The notes beneath the pieces are model-generated. The model ran no database searches, was not told the DNA's origin, and saw only the letters and a list, made by a program, of their open reading frames with translations. From the NCBI RefSeq assembly GCF_964340395.1, contig NC_135549.1:10017342-10081341 (forward strand): a DNA stretch of 64,000 bases, written 5' to 3'. Source of the stretch: Glandiceps talaboti (Eukaryota > Hemichordata > Enteropneusta > Spengelidae). How positions within the stretch are numbered: the stretch's first letter is position 1; each line of letters opens with the position of its first letter. Position numbers and translations under genes: made by a program. This document shows positions 33,621 through 47,300 of the stretch, one piece after another.

Positions 33621-36600
33621 CTAGAAAAAGAAAAACAGTACCATATTAGAGTTAAATACTTCAATGGCATTCATATGGTTTCCATCCACAATATGCCACA
33701 AATCCCAACCATACCATTCATATATGTTTAAAACAAAGAGCACGTTACCTTTTTTTCACTTTTTGGGTTTACTTGTATTAGAAATTATGAAGTAACCAGT
33801 CTAGAGTAGTCATGTTCAGACAACCACAGACAACCTACAGATTTAAACTATCTCCCCACAACACATGGCTTTACTGTGTGGGAGAGTTGTGATTTGGTTG
33901 ACAGGGCTCTCTACTCAGGCATTAATAATCATGCCAATACGCATACCAAATGACAACGTTGCCGGAAGATAGTCAAACATTATTGTCTCTGTTTAAAGAC
34001 ATAACCATACGTTGTTTTCGTTTTTCCAGAGATTTGTCGACTCGTGCTAACGGCACACTCAATCACCGCGTGTCTCCAAACTATAGCCTACTGCACAGTC
34101 CCTTAAAAAAACAGCCACCACTAAAATGGTTTATTTTATAAATATATTCCATATGGTGAAAATGTGTATTATTGGCGACGTTATGGCGTACATATACCCG
34201 GTACTTAAAAGAGAAATATAGGCTATCATATACTGAAGTTTGGGAATATCTCACATGGATAACAAACTTGCAACAAGGCATCATGTTTTATGTTATATGT
34301 AAAATGAAGCATTTATCTATAGAAGTGATATGGGAATGTCGCTTTATAGTTTTAGTAATTTGCAATAAGTTTAAATTGTAGTAGTTTTTTTGGCTTGTAT
34401 CGAGGCTCCGTCCGATTGCCGCAGTATCTATCAGCAACTAATTATAAGTTTGTATTATGACACACCAGAGAAAGATTAGATTGAAAGTGGTGCACAACGA
34501 AATGATGACATGGCTCATCGTTTGTACTTTGTTTGTGTATACTTATGAATATCATTTTAACTTTGGTAATGAAAATGAATTCCCTTCCACTCACTACCAT
34601 ATCTATTTATTTAATGGGCTGTATAACAATGAAATAGCCGATGGTTACTTTTGTCCAGGTTGTGGGAAACCGTCTCATTCAATGCCGATATTCTAATATA
34701 TTATCTAACCAAACATTCAAAGACAGTGATATAGAACAAAGAGTTTAAAAGGTTGTCAGGTAAAACTGTCTCATTACTTTGAAAGAGCATTCATATTAAC
34801 ATTCATCCGAAAGAAAATGTGCTAAATTAGACGTAATTGTGATACAAAGATCCTTTTCTATAAATAAACATTGTCGTCGTAACTTTCCGTCACTTTTGTT
34901 CATTTACAAGGTTGACAAATACACTAAAACCTTTGCTGATTAGGAGAGTCGTCTGTTTACTTATTCCATATAAATGATTATATATGGTACTCTGTGTTCA
35001 CTATATATTGATGTCCGTGTGTAAACAATCTTGCAAGAGTTACGAACCATTAATTCATTTGTCACAAAATTGTACATTTTGTGTGATGTTGTAGGGTTTA
35101 CACAATGCATCACGACCATGCATGCTTCAACAACATAAATACGAACAAAATTATGAATAAATATAGTTCCAGTTACAGCTACGGGGGCGGGGGCTTTAAG
35201 CAGATGACGATAACCCTATCTTAGACATTTGACTAATGGGCATGACTTCTAAGTCGGTATGCCTTCTTTAGTTTTTATTTCTTTATTTGGCATGTTTCAA
35301 AGAGTTTGTTTAAATCATAGATTAGAGAAATAAGTCAATTCACATACGTCATGGTTTAGGCGATTTCTTTTACTTTCACATTTACCGGATTGGGCCAGTG
35401 AATGCTTATTACGTAATATTGAACCGATGAGTCATGCATGATGACAGCTATTGAACCATAACTAAGACTGTGTAGGTAGAGAGACTACTGCATACCTCCA
35501 TGTCGAGACATCCATTGTACAACCATGATTGTACGAAGCCTACACTTTGGTTTTGGTATTAAAAACGACGGAATATCTAGATATAAATGTGTTGTCCATT
35601 TCGTCTCAGCTGCACCATGTATGTGCAACTTACATCCATGGTTACACACACACACATGTTGTAAATCAAAATGACTTCCTGTATATGTAAATCTACAACA
35701 ATATATGTAGTACCATCTTGACTACCCTGTCTCGGGGCACTGACTCGAACTGAACATTCTTCCACTTAACTGTGTCATTAGTTAAGAAATTTAGAAGAGA
35801 GAGTAGGTAACAGAAGCCGGTGCGACAGATTGAGTAATTGCGGACACGTTTTACTTTTCTTTATGTTGATGCATCAAAGTCATTAGTTGAAGGATAACAT
35901 TTCATATTTTGTTTTTCTTGGCTTGACACAATCAGGGAAAGGCACGAGAAATATTCTAAACGAGGGTTAATCCTTTCTGGATACGCTTGAGAAGTTTAAC
36001 ATAACACGGATGCTTACTGTACTGTTGTCTATTCATTCCAATGTTGTATAGTAGACTTTGTTGTCTTTCTTCTATTGTTATTAATATGTATGAGGATTTA
36101 CGGCGTTCTATGTTTAGTAACAACTTATAGACCCGTCAATAAACGACGTCTCAGTGTGGTAAATTAGTTGGAAGAGTATAAAATTGTCTGTGTTTATCAT
36201 GATAAAATGACAATTTCGACATATAGTACAGTATGTTGATGGAATTTGTCGTATGCATACATTTTGCAATTGGTGACACCTATGGGGTATTAGTATGTGG
36301 GAGGATATTGATACCGTTATCATAATAAGTGCTACCTTTAGGGATAGCAATGTGTACATGAAATTGACCTCAGTCAACTATAGTGGTCTGAAAATATTGA
36401 CCCAGTCTTAAAGGCATACTAATTAATGCGACCTATGGTATATCAGTGTGTAGATGAAAATGACTGAATCGAAGGCAATAATACATGCAACCCGTGGATT
36501 GGAATACCCAGTGTGTAGGAGGAAGTTTACTCGGCAGATCACCAAAACACGATGGATACATTTACATAGTGTGTGGGATGAAAGTGATGGGGTGTCGTGA

Positions 36601-39600
36601 CTTACATGGTAATACCTATAGGGAATACAAGTGTTGGGCTCAGATCATTGGAGTTTGCCAACTTCCAGGCACTATGTACAATGTCTGTGTATTTTGATAA
36701 AATATGAATGAAATATTTGTTGTTTGAAAACAGATGTTAGGTGTAGAGTACTTCGAAGTAGACTGACCCTTTTAAAAATGTCTAAGATCACTATAAACAC
36801 ACGCTATACATATAATTCAACCTCGACCCATCGCCCTGCAATAAAAGGGGGATGCTGATCGTATTACACGTGTGAACTTTACGTATGTCTCGTGAAAAGA
36901 AAATAAGTACTACGATATGTCTTCTGTTCGATGTTATTAGTTTAATCTTCTTATTCATTCCTTTAAATTAATTTCCTCTTTATTTATCCCGCATTGCAGT
37001 GTCCCTTGTCAAGCCATAATTTGAAGATGTAGACCTACAGTATTTTCAACTTCACTTTTACAAGGTTTAACTATAAGCTTAAATGTGCACATTTACTCAT
37101 CCGAATTCCATAGACGTCGTGAACTCGGATAACCTGTCATGGAATAGTTGCAATAACTACAGAGTTTACTGCAGTTATTGCTATGGATACAAAAACAGGA
37201 AATAATTGCTTATTTGAACAATCAATTCATGTCAAGGTTTCTTTATAACCGTGATACTAGAAAAGTGTGCACTGTGGTATTTATACCAATGGCGAAGTTT
37301 GTGACTCCATATTTAACCTCTCAAGAGTGTCAAGTGTGCGACACGATAAAAGCTAATACAGCCGTAAACAACCATAAACTGTACAACTAACAAGTGCTAT
37401 GGTCAGATATTATGAGGGTGATAAATCTAAAGTGTGCATCATGTTAGGCAGACTTTTGACTACCGTTACAGTACCAAGTGCATCGTTTACATTGTTAACG
37501 ATGTCACATATATTTCAATATATCACGTGATCAAGTGTTAAAAGTGGAGAATAATGAAACACGTGTTATGTATAATTAGAGTACTAGTATTTGATTAATA
37601 GATTTGTGATAACACACAGGCTCTTGATATGTTTTGTCATCCATAAAACGTTTAAATTCGACTTTTGGTGGCAGCATAGACCCTACGTGTAGGGTATATG
37701 GTAGCAGCCCAGCAGATCGCAAACCTTACAGCAAGAGGTGATAAAAGGTAACACAATATGTAGTCTTTAGGATCATTAACATTTAGGATTAAATATTGTG
37801 TCAATATTGACAGTGAACATTCCAGAGATACACAATATTGAAATTTATTTAATAATATCCTATGAAATAGACCTGGTACAAAGATTAGTACAACGATTTA
37901 CGTACTCACTCACGGTCTATTTGACATTCAACTTTTAAAGATATCAAGTGTTACTGGAAGCTCAGACTACTGAGCTGGAAGTATGGGATTGGAGAGAAAA
38001 AAATTCACATTTCTTTTCGCCCACATCTCCAGACAGTGCATGCAGGGCGGAACGTAACGTAACCGTTTAGCCGTCGTTAGTCATGTGCCATGGTACTCTG
38101 TCGGAATGACTGCTGAAGAATCAACAATCCGTAAAGCCAAGCAAGTTTATGATATGTGATACTGGAATTAGCCTTGAACCTTCTATAAACTTCAACGGTA
38201 GATGTTCATAACTTTCCAGTGCAATAGTTTACATGGTATATACTGAGATTATATTAAAAGTCTAACAAATCACTTGCACCCACAACACATGTTGGTCATC
38301 AAGAAATGGGGGGCTAACCCCTTATACAAATAATGTATTAATGTTTGACCTAGAATATTTAATTTGTATTAAATCAAAACTACGCAGGGTTATATTGGAA
38401 ATAGGTTGGAGGTAAGACTCCCGTAGCTTCATACATTCTACTCATCAGCTAAATTTCCTGTAATCTCAATGGGTTGATAACCACACTTGTTTATCGTTAT
38501 CGGAAGCAGAACACTTGTCCGCACCATCAGGCACATTTGATTAACTTGTTCACTCCAGGGTCTGTGATTTTTAAAGGGATCAAGAGTGTAACTTCAGCTA
38601 TTTTCTACTCTCTAAGAATAGTTCAGCTTCTGCATGCAGGGTCTATAATGTTAATTGACTACTACCTACAGTACCGGAATGACAGGTTCATGTTTCTTAC
38701 CTTATGACGTGGTCGTAGGGAAAGTTTGAAATTGTTGACAACAACTAACACCTGCCACATTTCACCACATGTATCTTCTAGTGGAAAGACATGAAAAACA
38801 TGTATGTATGTCTTCCATTTTATGGGGTTAATAGAGTTTGCTTATTGGATGTATTACATCCTAAAAAACTAGCATGTGTTTGTTCTTGTGGAATAACAAA
38901 CGTGATGACAAAGCCAGACCGTTTGTGACTGCAAAGATTAGAGAATGGGGAAACGCTAAGGCACAGAGAACACTGCATGGTATCGTTCTTGGCGAAAACG
39001 TGTCAAAAATTTACAACTGATCATGTCAAATTGAAAACGAGGAGTATACAGAAAAAAATTATTACTCGAAAGGTTAACGGTATAGTTGATAGTATCTGTT
39101 CTTTGATGGTAGGTTCGTAAACACATTTATGGACGTGTGGAGTGTCAGTCTCATCCCATCGTTGACTTTATACCGTACCCGTACTTTTTGTCAGTTATAA
39201 ACTGGTTCACATACAGGTTCAAATCTCTAGTCACATGTATGATATCGATTAATCACCCTTTGATTCAAAGTCTTCAAACACCGTGGAAGCAAGACGCTAC
39301 TTACCGGACATGTGTGACCTTAAATATCATTTCCATATGAGAACTGGAATGAGGTTAAGATTCACACAAGGCCAAGGTATAATCGTTGTTGATGGGGGGC
39401 TTCGTAACCTACTGTAACACTCAGTCATACATCTTTGTATGTTACAACGAATTTATGACTTTTTAACGAGGATTTATACGTACACTGGTGTTGTCTATTA
39501 TTTCACTTGTCCTTTGAAATCAAATGTTCCCCTCTATTCGATTCCAACACTAAGATCTCAAAGTCAGTGATGCACTGTTATATAATGGAAGGGGTGAATT

Positions 39601-42150
39601 TTGACTGTAAACACTGGGGAAAACGCGTACATACGGATAGATACAACACATTTGATCAAACTACATTCACGAGTTTGCGAGTAACATAGCATGTAGACGT
39701 GACCACGTACATGTATCCCCATCAGACCATTTCATATAAACAGTTTACACTTCAATGTGATGGTTTGGCCAGCCTATAGCCATTACATGTAATGCCCTAC
39801 TATGCATACTAAAGATACAACAGACACAAATTCCATATACTACATGTACGTAGATTAATAATGAGGGGTGACGGAAATAATGAATTTATATCTGCACATT
39901 TTGTTTTCCCCATTTTACCAACACAGAGAACCTAAAACTGAACCCCTAACATTTTGAACATTAAAGCTTACAGTTTCTGATTACTTTCCCACGAGTTTGA
40001 AACAATAACAATTCCTGGACTGGCAGTAGACTTGCATTGCAATCATTCAGTCTCTACTGTGAAATCTGGGATTTACAAGCGAACTTCTGTCAATTATCTG
40101 CCTATTGTTCTCCTATCAATTGTTATGGATAATGATATGCAGTAAACATCAATGTATGAGTCGTAAATCTCTGGTAATTAATTCCTGTATGACCTTCTGC
40201 AACAAAAGTTTGCCTTTTTTTTCGATATTTAGTTGACTATAGAACTTGTAATGAACTCCATCACTATCCTTGAGTTCTAGCGACACAACTACCGGTATTA
40301 CGTTATAGAAACATGCTTGTTACGAGGCTTGTACTCACCGTCATCTGGGTCTTCATATGGAGCATACATACACACAAAATTCCAACTACTGTAACTTCAG
40401 GATTTCAAGTCAGCTGACAGGTGATCAACTTTGTGTTATATGTTATGTGACCCAACTTATCGTATTATATGGTACATTTCGAAATGTTGGAAGATAGATA
40501 ACTGTTATCCACTTTCCGACAGATAGGATGCCGTCCTTTAAGAGTTGTGATATGTGATACCGCTGGAGGCACGCCTCAAACTTATACACCAACAGTAAAA
40601 AGAAAGTGGTGACGCGATGACCTTTCAACTTTGACGGTGATAGCAATTTGCATAACAGAAGCTTACGCTTCTTCATCATGTAAGCGCCTGTTTTCATTTG
40701 TTAGTAGGTTTACCTTTTGAAAAAAAATAAACGTTGATTATTCACTGGCAACACCCTACGAGTACCTAGCCCCTCCCCGAAAACAATGAGGAACATATCA
40801 CAAGTCTTTGTTGAAAAAGCGCTGTCGACAAAGTGAATAGTTGTAAGTCTGGAGTACGTGTACTTATACTAAAGTGGATATCTTGAGTGTCGAGAGAGTA
40901 ACTTAATATATTTAAGTGACACTTTTCTTTCTGTAAAGTTCAAATGCTTCATATTCCCTCTCCTAGGAAGCACTAGAATTTCCACTGATAAAGCAAAAGT
41001 GTCCATCAAAAGAATATACTAGTACTAAGAGAAGAAGTAAACTGGGTGACTCTATTTTGCTGACTCCTGAAAAGTTGGGCACCAGTACTACTAGTAGACC
41101 AAGCGACATGCCACATGATTAGATGTTTGTTATTTCCCCAATGTTTTTCTTCGAATTGTTATATATACAAGGAAAATATGAATGACCTAAGGGGTCTTTG
41201 TCACTACGAGTTGCTAGACGAGTAGTGACAACCATTTGGTCACGAGTATTTTCCGCCTGAATGAAGAACAATATAAATTGGAGTATACTAGCGCCAGTAA
41301 TATCAAAGAAAAATCGGGGAAAGTGATGACAATTTTGAACGTCATCACTTTCGAATATAGCAGAACCAGTGACGTAGACACGCGTTGTCGTTACTTAGAG
41401 CGACCAGAGTATATATTCCATATTTTTTACTTGGCTCCTGCATGGTATAATGTGCAAAAAAAACATACACGACTCTGTTGAAGCTCACGCTGCAGAGACA
41501 GTGTCGACATGTATTCAAAGGTATGTCATTCTAATTGGTCCATGCTAGCTTGTCAATATAGCGTATTGCCGACATACATTTTCTGTGGTATATGGAGTAT
41601 TATGCAGCGTGAACTTGCTCTACTCAACAACACTTCTTGTGTTTTAACATATACTAAGTAGTTGGTATGTAGAGACATTCACAATGAAGAACTGTAAAAA
41701 TAAAACGAATAAATGAAATTCCATAATTCCCAACACGACCGTCCATTGACATCCATCTGCGTCAAACATGTGTTAGCGTTATTTCGGTTCAACATTCGCT
41801 ATCAAATAAGCTATGATATCAGATGTAGATGTAGATGTGAAAGACTTAATATAAAAAGTAACATTTATAGCCAGGATTTGACTATATGCAGTACTCTGAA
41901 AAAATGATATAATTCGGAGTGCATTAAAAATGGGTGCACAGAAATTCGCAGTCACAAGTTACAGCAAATTTGAGAAGAAGAGCGAGAGATAAGAGAACGC
42001 GCAGAATGTACGGCAAGGAGGGGGTCGAGGAGAAAATATTTTGGTTAACCCCCCCCCCCCTTCACGCCCTCAAACAATTTCACCCCCCCCCCCCCGATGA
42101 ACCCAACAAATCCGTAGCTCCTCCCAATGGCCTGTTAGCTATACCTGCTG
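33621..42150. other. Gene-poor intergenic stretch
   Basis: No exon with family similarity and no ORF above about 85 codons. The only recognised item is a family R2 copy at 40565-40680. An upstream non-coding exon and promoter of gene 2 may lie here, but I cannot identify them. Confidence 0.5.
40565..40680. repeat. Dispersed repeat family R2, copy 2
   Basis: Matches 16015-16140 through 'ggcacgcct', 'gaaagtggtgac', 'gacctttcaactttgacgg' and 'tttgcataa'. Confidence 0.5.
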
Positions 42151-42159
42151 ACTCTCACT

Positions 42160-42450
42160 TTCAGTTTAACAACAGACCATCCAGAAACAGACACACTAAA
42201 ACTCTCATCATACCAACTTGTAATACCGAAATCTACAAAAATTCATTCATACCAAGGACCATAAAAGATTGGAATGCTCTACCTGAGTCCACTGTAATGT
42301 GTAAATCACCAGAACAATTGAAGTCCGCATATTGTCATCACTCTGTGATCCGCGTGATTAAAACACAAACATAGTGCGCACATCCCCCTGGAGGATTTTT
42401 GCTCAATTGTGAGACGGTCTCCAGTATTCAAACAGATACAGATAGAGAAT
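42160..42450 (+). mobile_element. LINE 3' end (family A), plus strand
   Basis: Reads NSFIPRTIKDWNALPESTVM and is followed by 'cccctggaggatttttgctc' and an 'acagatacagatag' tail. The same family as 9785-10045, which also has 'cagatacagatac' just past its stop. Poly-C runs at about 42051 and 42085 precede it. 5'-truncated. Confidence 0.75.
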
Positions 42451-42885
42451 GGCTAAACAGATTTTTATGTGCAATAATAAAGTTACTTACGACTTCAGCG
42501 TTCATAGAGTATTAAGATATTTCTTTATAAATAGATGTGGGGTTTAAAAACAGAGGTCTCATCTTGGTATGTACCTGTATTTGGAGATACTTTCCCCACC
42601 AATATATATCCAGTATAAATAAAGATTATTATTATCATTATTATTAATATATAAACACGTTATTTTGGGATGACTATAGCCTGTCCGCTGTTCCCATGTG
42701 TCACATATACTACATGATCACAGATAAATAACTCAGAGACAGCCTTATGTACGTAGTTCAAATCATAATTTACAATATACCTTGCTTGAAAGTTTACAAA
42801 ATGTCATCTATACGTATGTAAGTCCAAGAACTTGAGTATGGATATACGTATATTAGGGTTCCCCCTAATACATCCATGATTTAAG

Positions 42886-42979
42886 CATGGAAGTATCACC
42901 CAGTCGGCGATACTTCCATGGTTCAGATTCTTCATTTTAGCTACACCGTCCATAGACCCTGGGTCTATGCTACACCTTA
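42886..42979. repeat. Two adjacent perfect palindromes
   Basis: catggaagtatc (42886-42897) pairs with gatacttccatg (42909-42920). Then catagaccctgggtctatg (42951-42969) is a 9+1+9 palindrome. Confidence 0.8.
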
Positions 42980-43374
42980 AACTCACAGATTAGTAAAAAA
43001 AACAATGTAATTAAATTAAGCTAAACAGCGATAAGAATCATGAGATTAAGAATCGAATTTCAAACTTAAAAAGAATATATCAGAAAATGTAGTATGGCCT
43101 ATTTTGTGTGTGTAATAAGCTTTCCCATAATGCTTGTAAAATAAAGTTTTAACAATTGTACCAACTACATTGTGTGAACATAGACCCTCGTTGGTGGAGG
43201 CTCTATGGTTTGAACAATGGCAAATTTATAAAGCTGTTACATTGTTTTTGTTGTTGTTACCAGCACCATAACTTGCAAGCACAATACAGCAATCTAATCA
43301 ATGTAATTGTAAGTGGCAACTGTTAGGCATTACAAAAATAATTGTTTGGTTCCGGTTACCCGACCCACGTAGCT

Positions 43375-43650
43375 TTTCACTGCCAACCCTAAACTTTTTT
43401 CTTTTTTTTACATATTACAAATTGTGTGAAGTCTCATGTGAAACTTAGTACTGTATGCGGAAACTGCCGTCAACTTAAAAAGACATCTTATAGGATGAAA
43501 TAAACAACACAGGGACCATTTGGAAAACCTGAACTAGACACTAACACAGTAAAAAATATAATAAAATAATGAAAAATCTACCCACCCCACCTATTCTAAA
43601 ATTGAGCGTGACCCGAACCACACAAGTTTTTTATTTAATAGGCCTTAGTG
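43375..43650 (+). repeat. Dispersed repeat family R3, copy 2
   Basis: Same ordered blocks as 12835-13420, including 'cctattctaaaattgagcgt' and 'gaaccacacaa'. Lacks the embedded CAGA tract. Confidence 0.65.
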
Positions 43651-44140
43651 GAAAACTAGGTGGAGTCGAGAAACCGGAACCAAACAATTATTTTTTTATG
43701 CCTTACAATAAATATAGGCCACGTTGTTTTAGGGGTGATGAAAAGTTCACTGATTAATTGAAATTTAGTTGAAAGTTCACAATTTTACAAAAATGGTGTC
43801 AAAGAACTACCCACTCATATAAGGGTTTCCTTGGTTTTCTACACTGTCGCCGTTTCCGTATATCCCAGCGCGAGTCAAGGAAATTCATAGGAACTTGAAG
43901 TCGGGCAATACGTCAGACATTTTCCTGTACGATGCTGTCAACATACCAACAGATCTAGTTCCAGACCAAACAATAAAGTACAGTTTTACAAATGGCGGAA
44001 TACCAATCTCAAGTGCAGAACACAAATCTCAATATTAATGTAAATTATATGTGCAATTTTGCAAACCGCAACACACAGGTTAGTGTACTGTACCTATAGA
44101 GTGTACGCATGCTCAGTTTGATTATTGTTTGCGATTCAAC

Positions 44141-44395
44141 ATGGTGGGCTTAATTATACTGGGTATCATTCTCCTCGCCGTAGCATTACTGTTTACTATA
44201 TCAATTCTCATAGGATATTCTGGTCTTTTTCACAGTATAGATATCAAAGCAGGCAAACCGCCTGTGCAAAATATAGTGATCGCGTACAAATTCCAGAAGG
44301 GATCTTACAAGAACGCTGGTGATTTATTCACAGAGACAGTGAAATTGGCCCCCGATCAACGCTGCTTGGCTATCTACTATGACCAACCTTGTGAG
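44141..44395 (+). CDS. TEX264: TEX264 exon 1: membrane anchor and start of GyrI-like domain
   Basis: 85 codons from ATGGTGGGC to CCTTGTGAG, donor gtaaga. Confidence 0.95.
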
Positions 44396-47300
44396 GTAAG
44401 ATAAAGGTCATTGTGTTCAATGGTTCACAGGCGTTTAAAATTGCCAAAAATCTAAGCACACTGATGCAGCGATAGCTGTGGTAGACCCCTTGATATGTAG
44501 CCTGCGGTTTGTGTTTATAACCCTCGCCAGTTTTCACTTGCAGAGTGCCAGGGTTGAAAGGTCACAGCCTTGTCAGAGGAATCAATCACTGGGTAATGTT
44601 ACGAACGTCAAATTTATATGTTTATTGGGTGAAAAATGATGGGAATCGGGGGAAAAGGTCATCATAGATAATCATTTAAACTCGTCGATGTTCATAAATA
44701 AAGCCTGCGTATATCATGATACCACATTTACTTACTAAGTATTTCCTAAATAAAAACCCTCGAGCGTTTCCGAACGATTACATAAGGGGTCCACAGTCTA
44801 TGAATAGAGACAAAGAAAACAACAAAACCACAGACTAGCAGGAAGGAAGGAAGAAACAACGAATTTTCCAAACAAAAGAAATGCAAAGCTTATGCAGACC
44901 AGTGACAGACAGATCACTGCCATTAGTTTTCTCATATTTTCACTGAAACAAATAGTAAGCCTAGAAAATTTGGTTCAATCTTTCCGCTCGATATCCTAAT
45001 ACATAGTACATTTATATGCTGTGTGTTATTTCTAAAATGTATGTATCTACTATCTTGTCATGATAATATCTACTTCCTGGTATTTAAAGCACCAACAATG
45101 ATGTATAAAACTGACAGTAGATTACAAACTGAATAAACCGTAGATAGTGTGAACAATTTACTAAAAAAAAATCATGCTTGATTTATAAAATATTTCAATT
45201 TACAGTTCTGGTAATATTTCAAAAAAGAGATAGTCAGTCTAGATTTTTTTAAACAGTTTGAGAAAATGTCTTTGTTTTGAATCCTCAAATCTAACAGTTG
45301 ATCATGTATTAATAGATATAAATATATTGGAATTGTCGGTGGCCAAGCGGTTAGCTTGTGTCCTCCTGCAGTCTTGGTTTGAACTCATCCAGAGTCAGTT
45401 AGGTTTGATTAGTTTCTCAGATTTGTATGTAAGAAGGCAGGTGATGCTCAGTTTGACAATACTAAACAATAATGGGGACTTTTCCTGTATATTCAGGTTT
45501 CTTCCTGCTTTAACAATAGCACAATTGAGCATTTCACAAGTGGTGACTGTATTTGAATGTCTGAATTTCATTTGGAATAATAAATTATACTTATTATTAA
45601 TGGAGTGGCTATAATACCACCCTGGGTGGTAATAATAGCGAATTCACTATTGCCACCCCTTATGTTTAGTGTTGCCTTACTGTTTTTCAACTAAACTTTC
45701 TCTGCCTCATCAAATGGTTCCACCTGTATTTTTTAGTTGTAATAGTGTTGATTCACCTATGTACTAGAGTATTGTTTTCAAGATTCAAGGCGTTAAACTT
45801 TGGATCGATCCTACCATGCATATCTTTAATGCAATGACCCTTGACCGAAGCAACTAATGTAACAGCTGTGGAACGGTTATGGTCAAGTCGGTTGCAGTTA
45901 GCCAGTGATTGATTATCACAAAATTTGTCAACTCAATCAACTGCTAGAATGATTCTAAATTGTATTCTGAATTGTACTATGCAGAGCAACAGTTTCACAT
46001 GGTGAGGGGCAAGTTTATCGGCAGAAACAGTTTGAAGGTAGTGCAGAATAGCGAATTCACCATTACAACTGGGGTGGCAATAGCAAATTCACTATTACAC
46101 CCTGGGTGGTAATAGCATTGGCCCTTTATTAATATTGAAATGTTTATACTTTTGATCACCAAGACTGTGATTTAAGAATACTGATTGTGTTAGAGCTGAC
46201 CTTCCCATGGTCAAATTACAAGTTATCTATATACATATACATGTATATAACAGGATCATCATCATAAAGGCAGCTTGTGAGAAAAGTTACAGCAATAAAA
46301 GTCTCATTCAATATTGTGTTGATTGAAGTATCCATGGAAGAATATAAGGGTTGGATTTATGATTGTGACAACTTTCTAGATGATTTGGTAAATGGATACA
46401 CATCTCATTTGTACAATGGTGTAACCCTACTGAACTCACAATGGAATTTGACATGCTAACCTCACACACAGTAACACTTGTCAGTTCCTTGAATTATGAA
46501 TGACATTATCTGACATTTGTGTGACTCAACTATGTCATGTCAATAATGTGCACTTTCTCGTTTTGTAGGTTGCTGATGGGGAACTACGGTATGTAGTGGG
46601 CTGTATTCTAGCAGAAGGAGACAAGAAACAAAGTAAAGAAATGGAGGAAAAGATGAAAAGTAATAACTTCAAAATAACTACATTACCACAGATTGATCAT
46701 GCAGTGTCAACTACCTTTCCTTTTCTGAGTGTCTTTTCCATCTATATCGCCCTCTACCGAGTCTATCCAGCCCTGGCAGATTTTATCAAGGTAAGAATAG
46801 TTACAGAATTCAGATTTAGGGCATAGGCAAATGTTTCAAGTGTAATCACTCGAGTACAAAACAGTAGGTTTTGTACCTCCCACAAGTTGAAAACATTTAA
46901 ACAAAAATACAGAATTTATACCCTGGTCTTGTTGTAAATTGTCATGAAAGTGCACATGTACATGTTTGGTTCTGCCATGCTAGAAATGTGAGTCAAAACA
47001 TTCAAAAGTGCCGTGACTTTTTTTCCATATTTTCATAAATTAAGGTTGTCAAGGTTCAGTTACATTACTCCTAAATTTTGATGATCCATGTGTTTGTGTG
47101 CCTGCATTGCTGTTAAACTAAGTTCATTTAAATGAGAAAACTACTCCACTGGAATCAGACATTTGTTTGTGACTATAAGAATGCGAATTATGTGTACACA
47201 ATCATAATGGTTTACTTCTTACACTATGTTATTTATTCCTGTTGTTGTAACTTGTCTGATATGTCCCTTTTTAAAAAAAAAAAAAAAAAACATTTTTTTT

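Noticed and set aside
34457-34696. Small gene with a CPGCGKPSH-like end
   Set aside because: Single 79-codon frame, no splice partners or known family; consistent with chance.
45331-45405. Functional tRNA gene
   Set aside because: A-box and B-box are present but the B-box is degenerate, box spacing is short and no acceptor stem pairs; a SINE head fits better.
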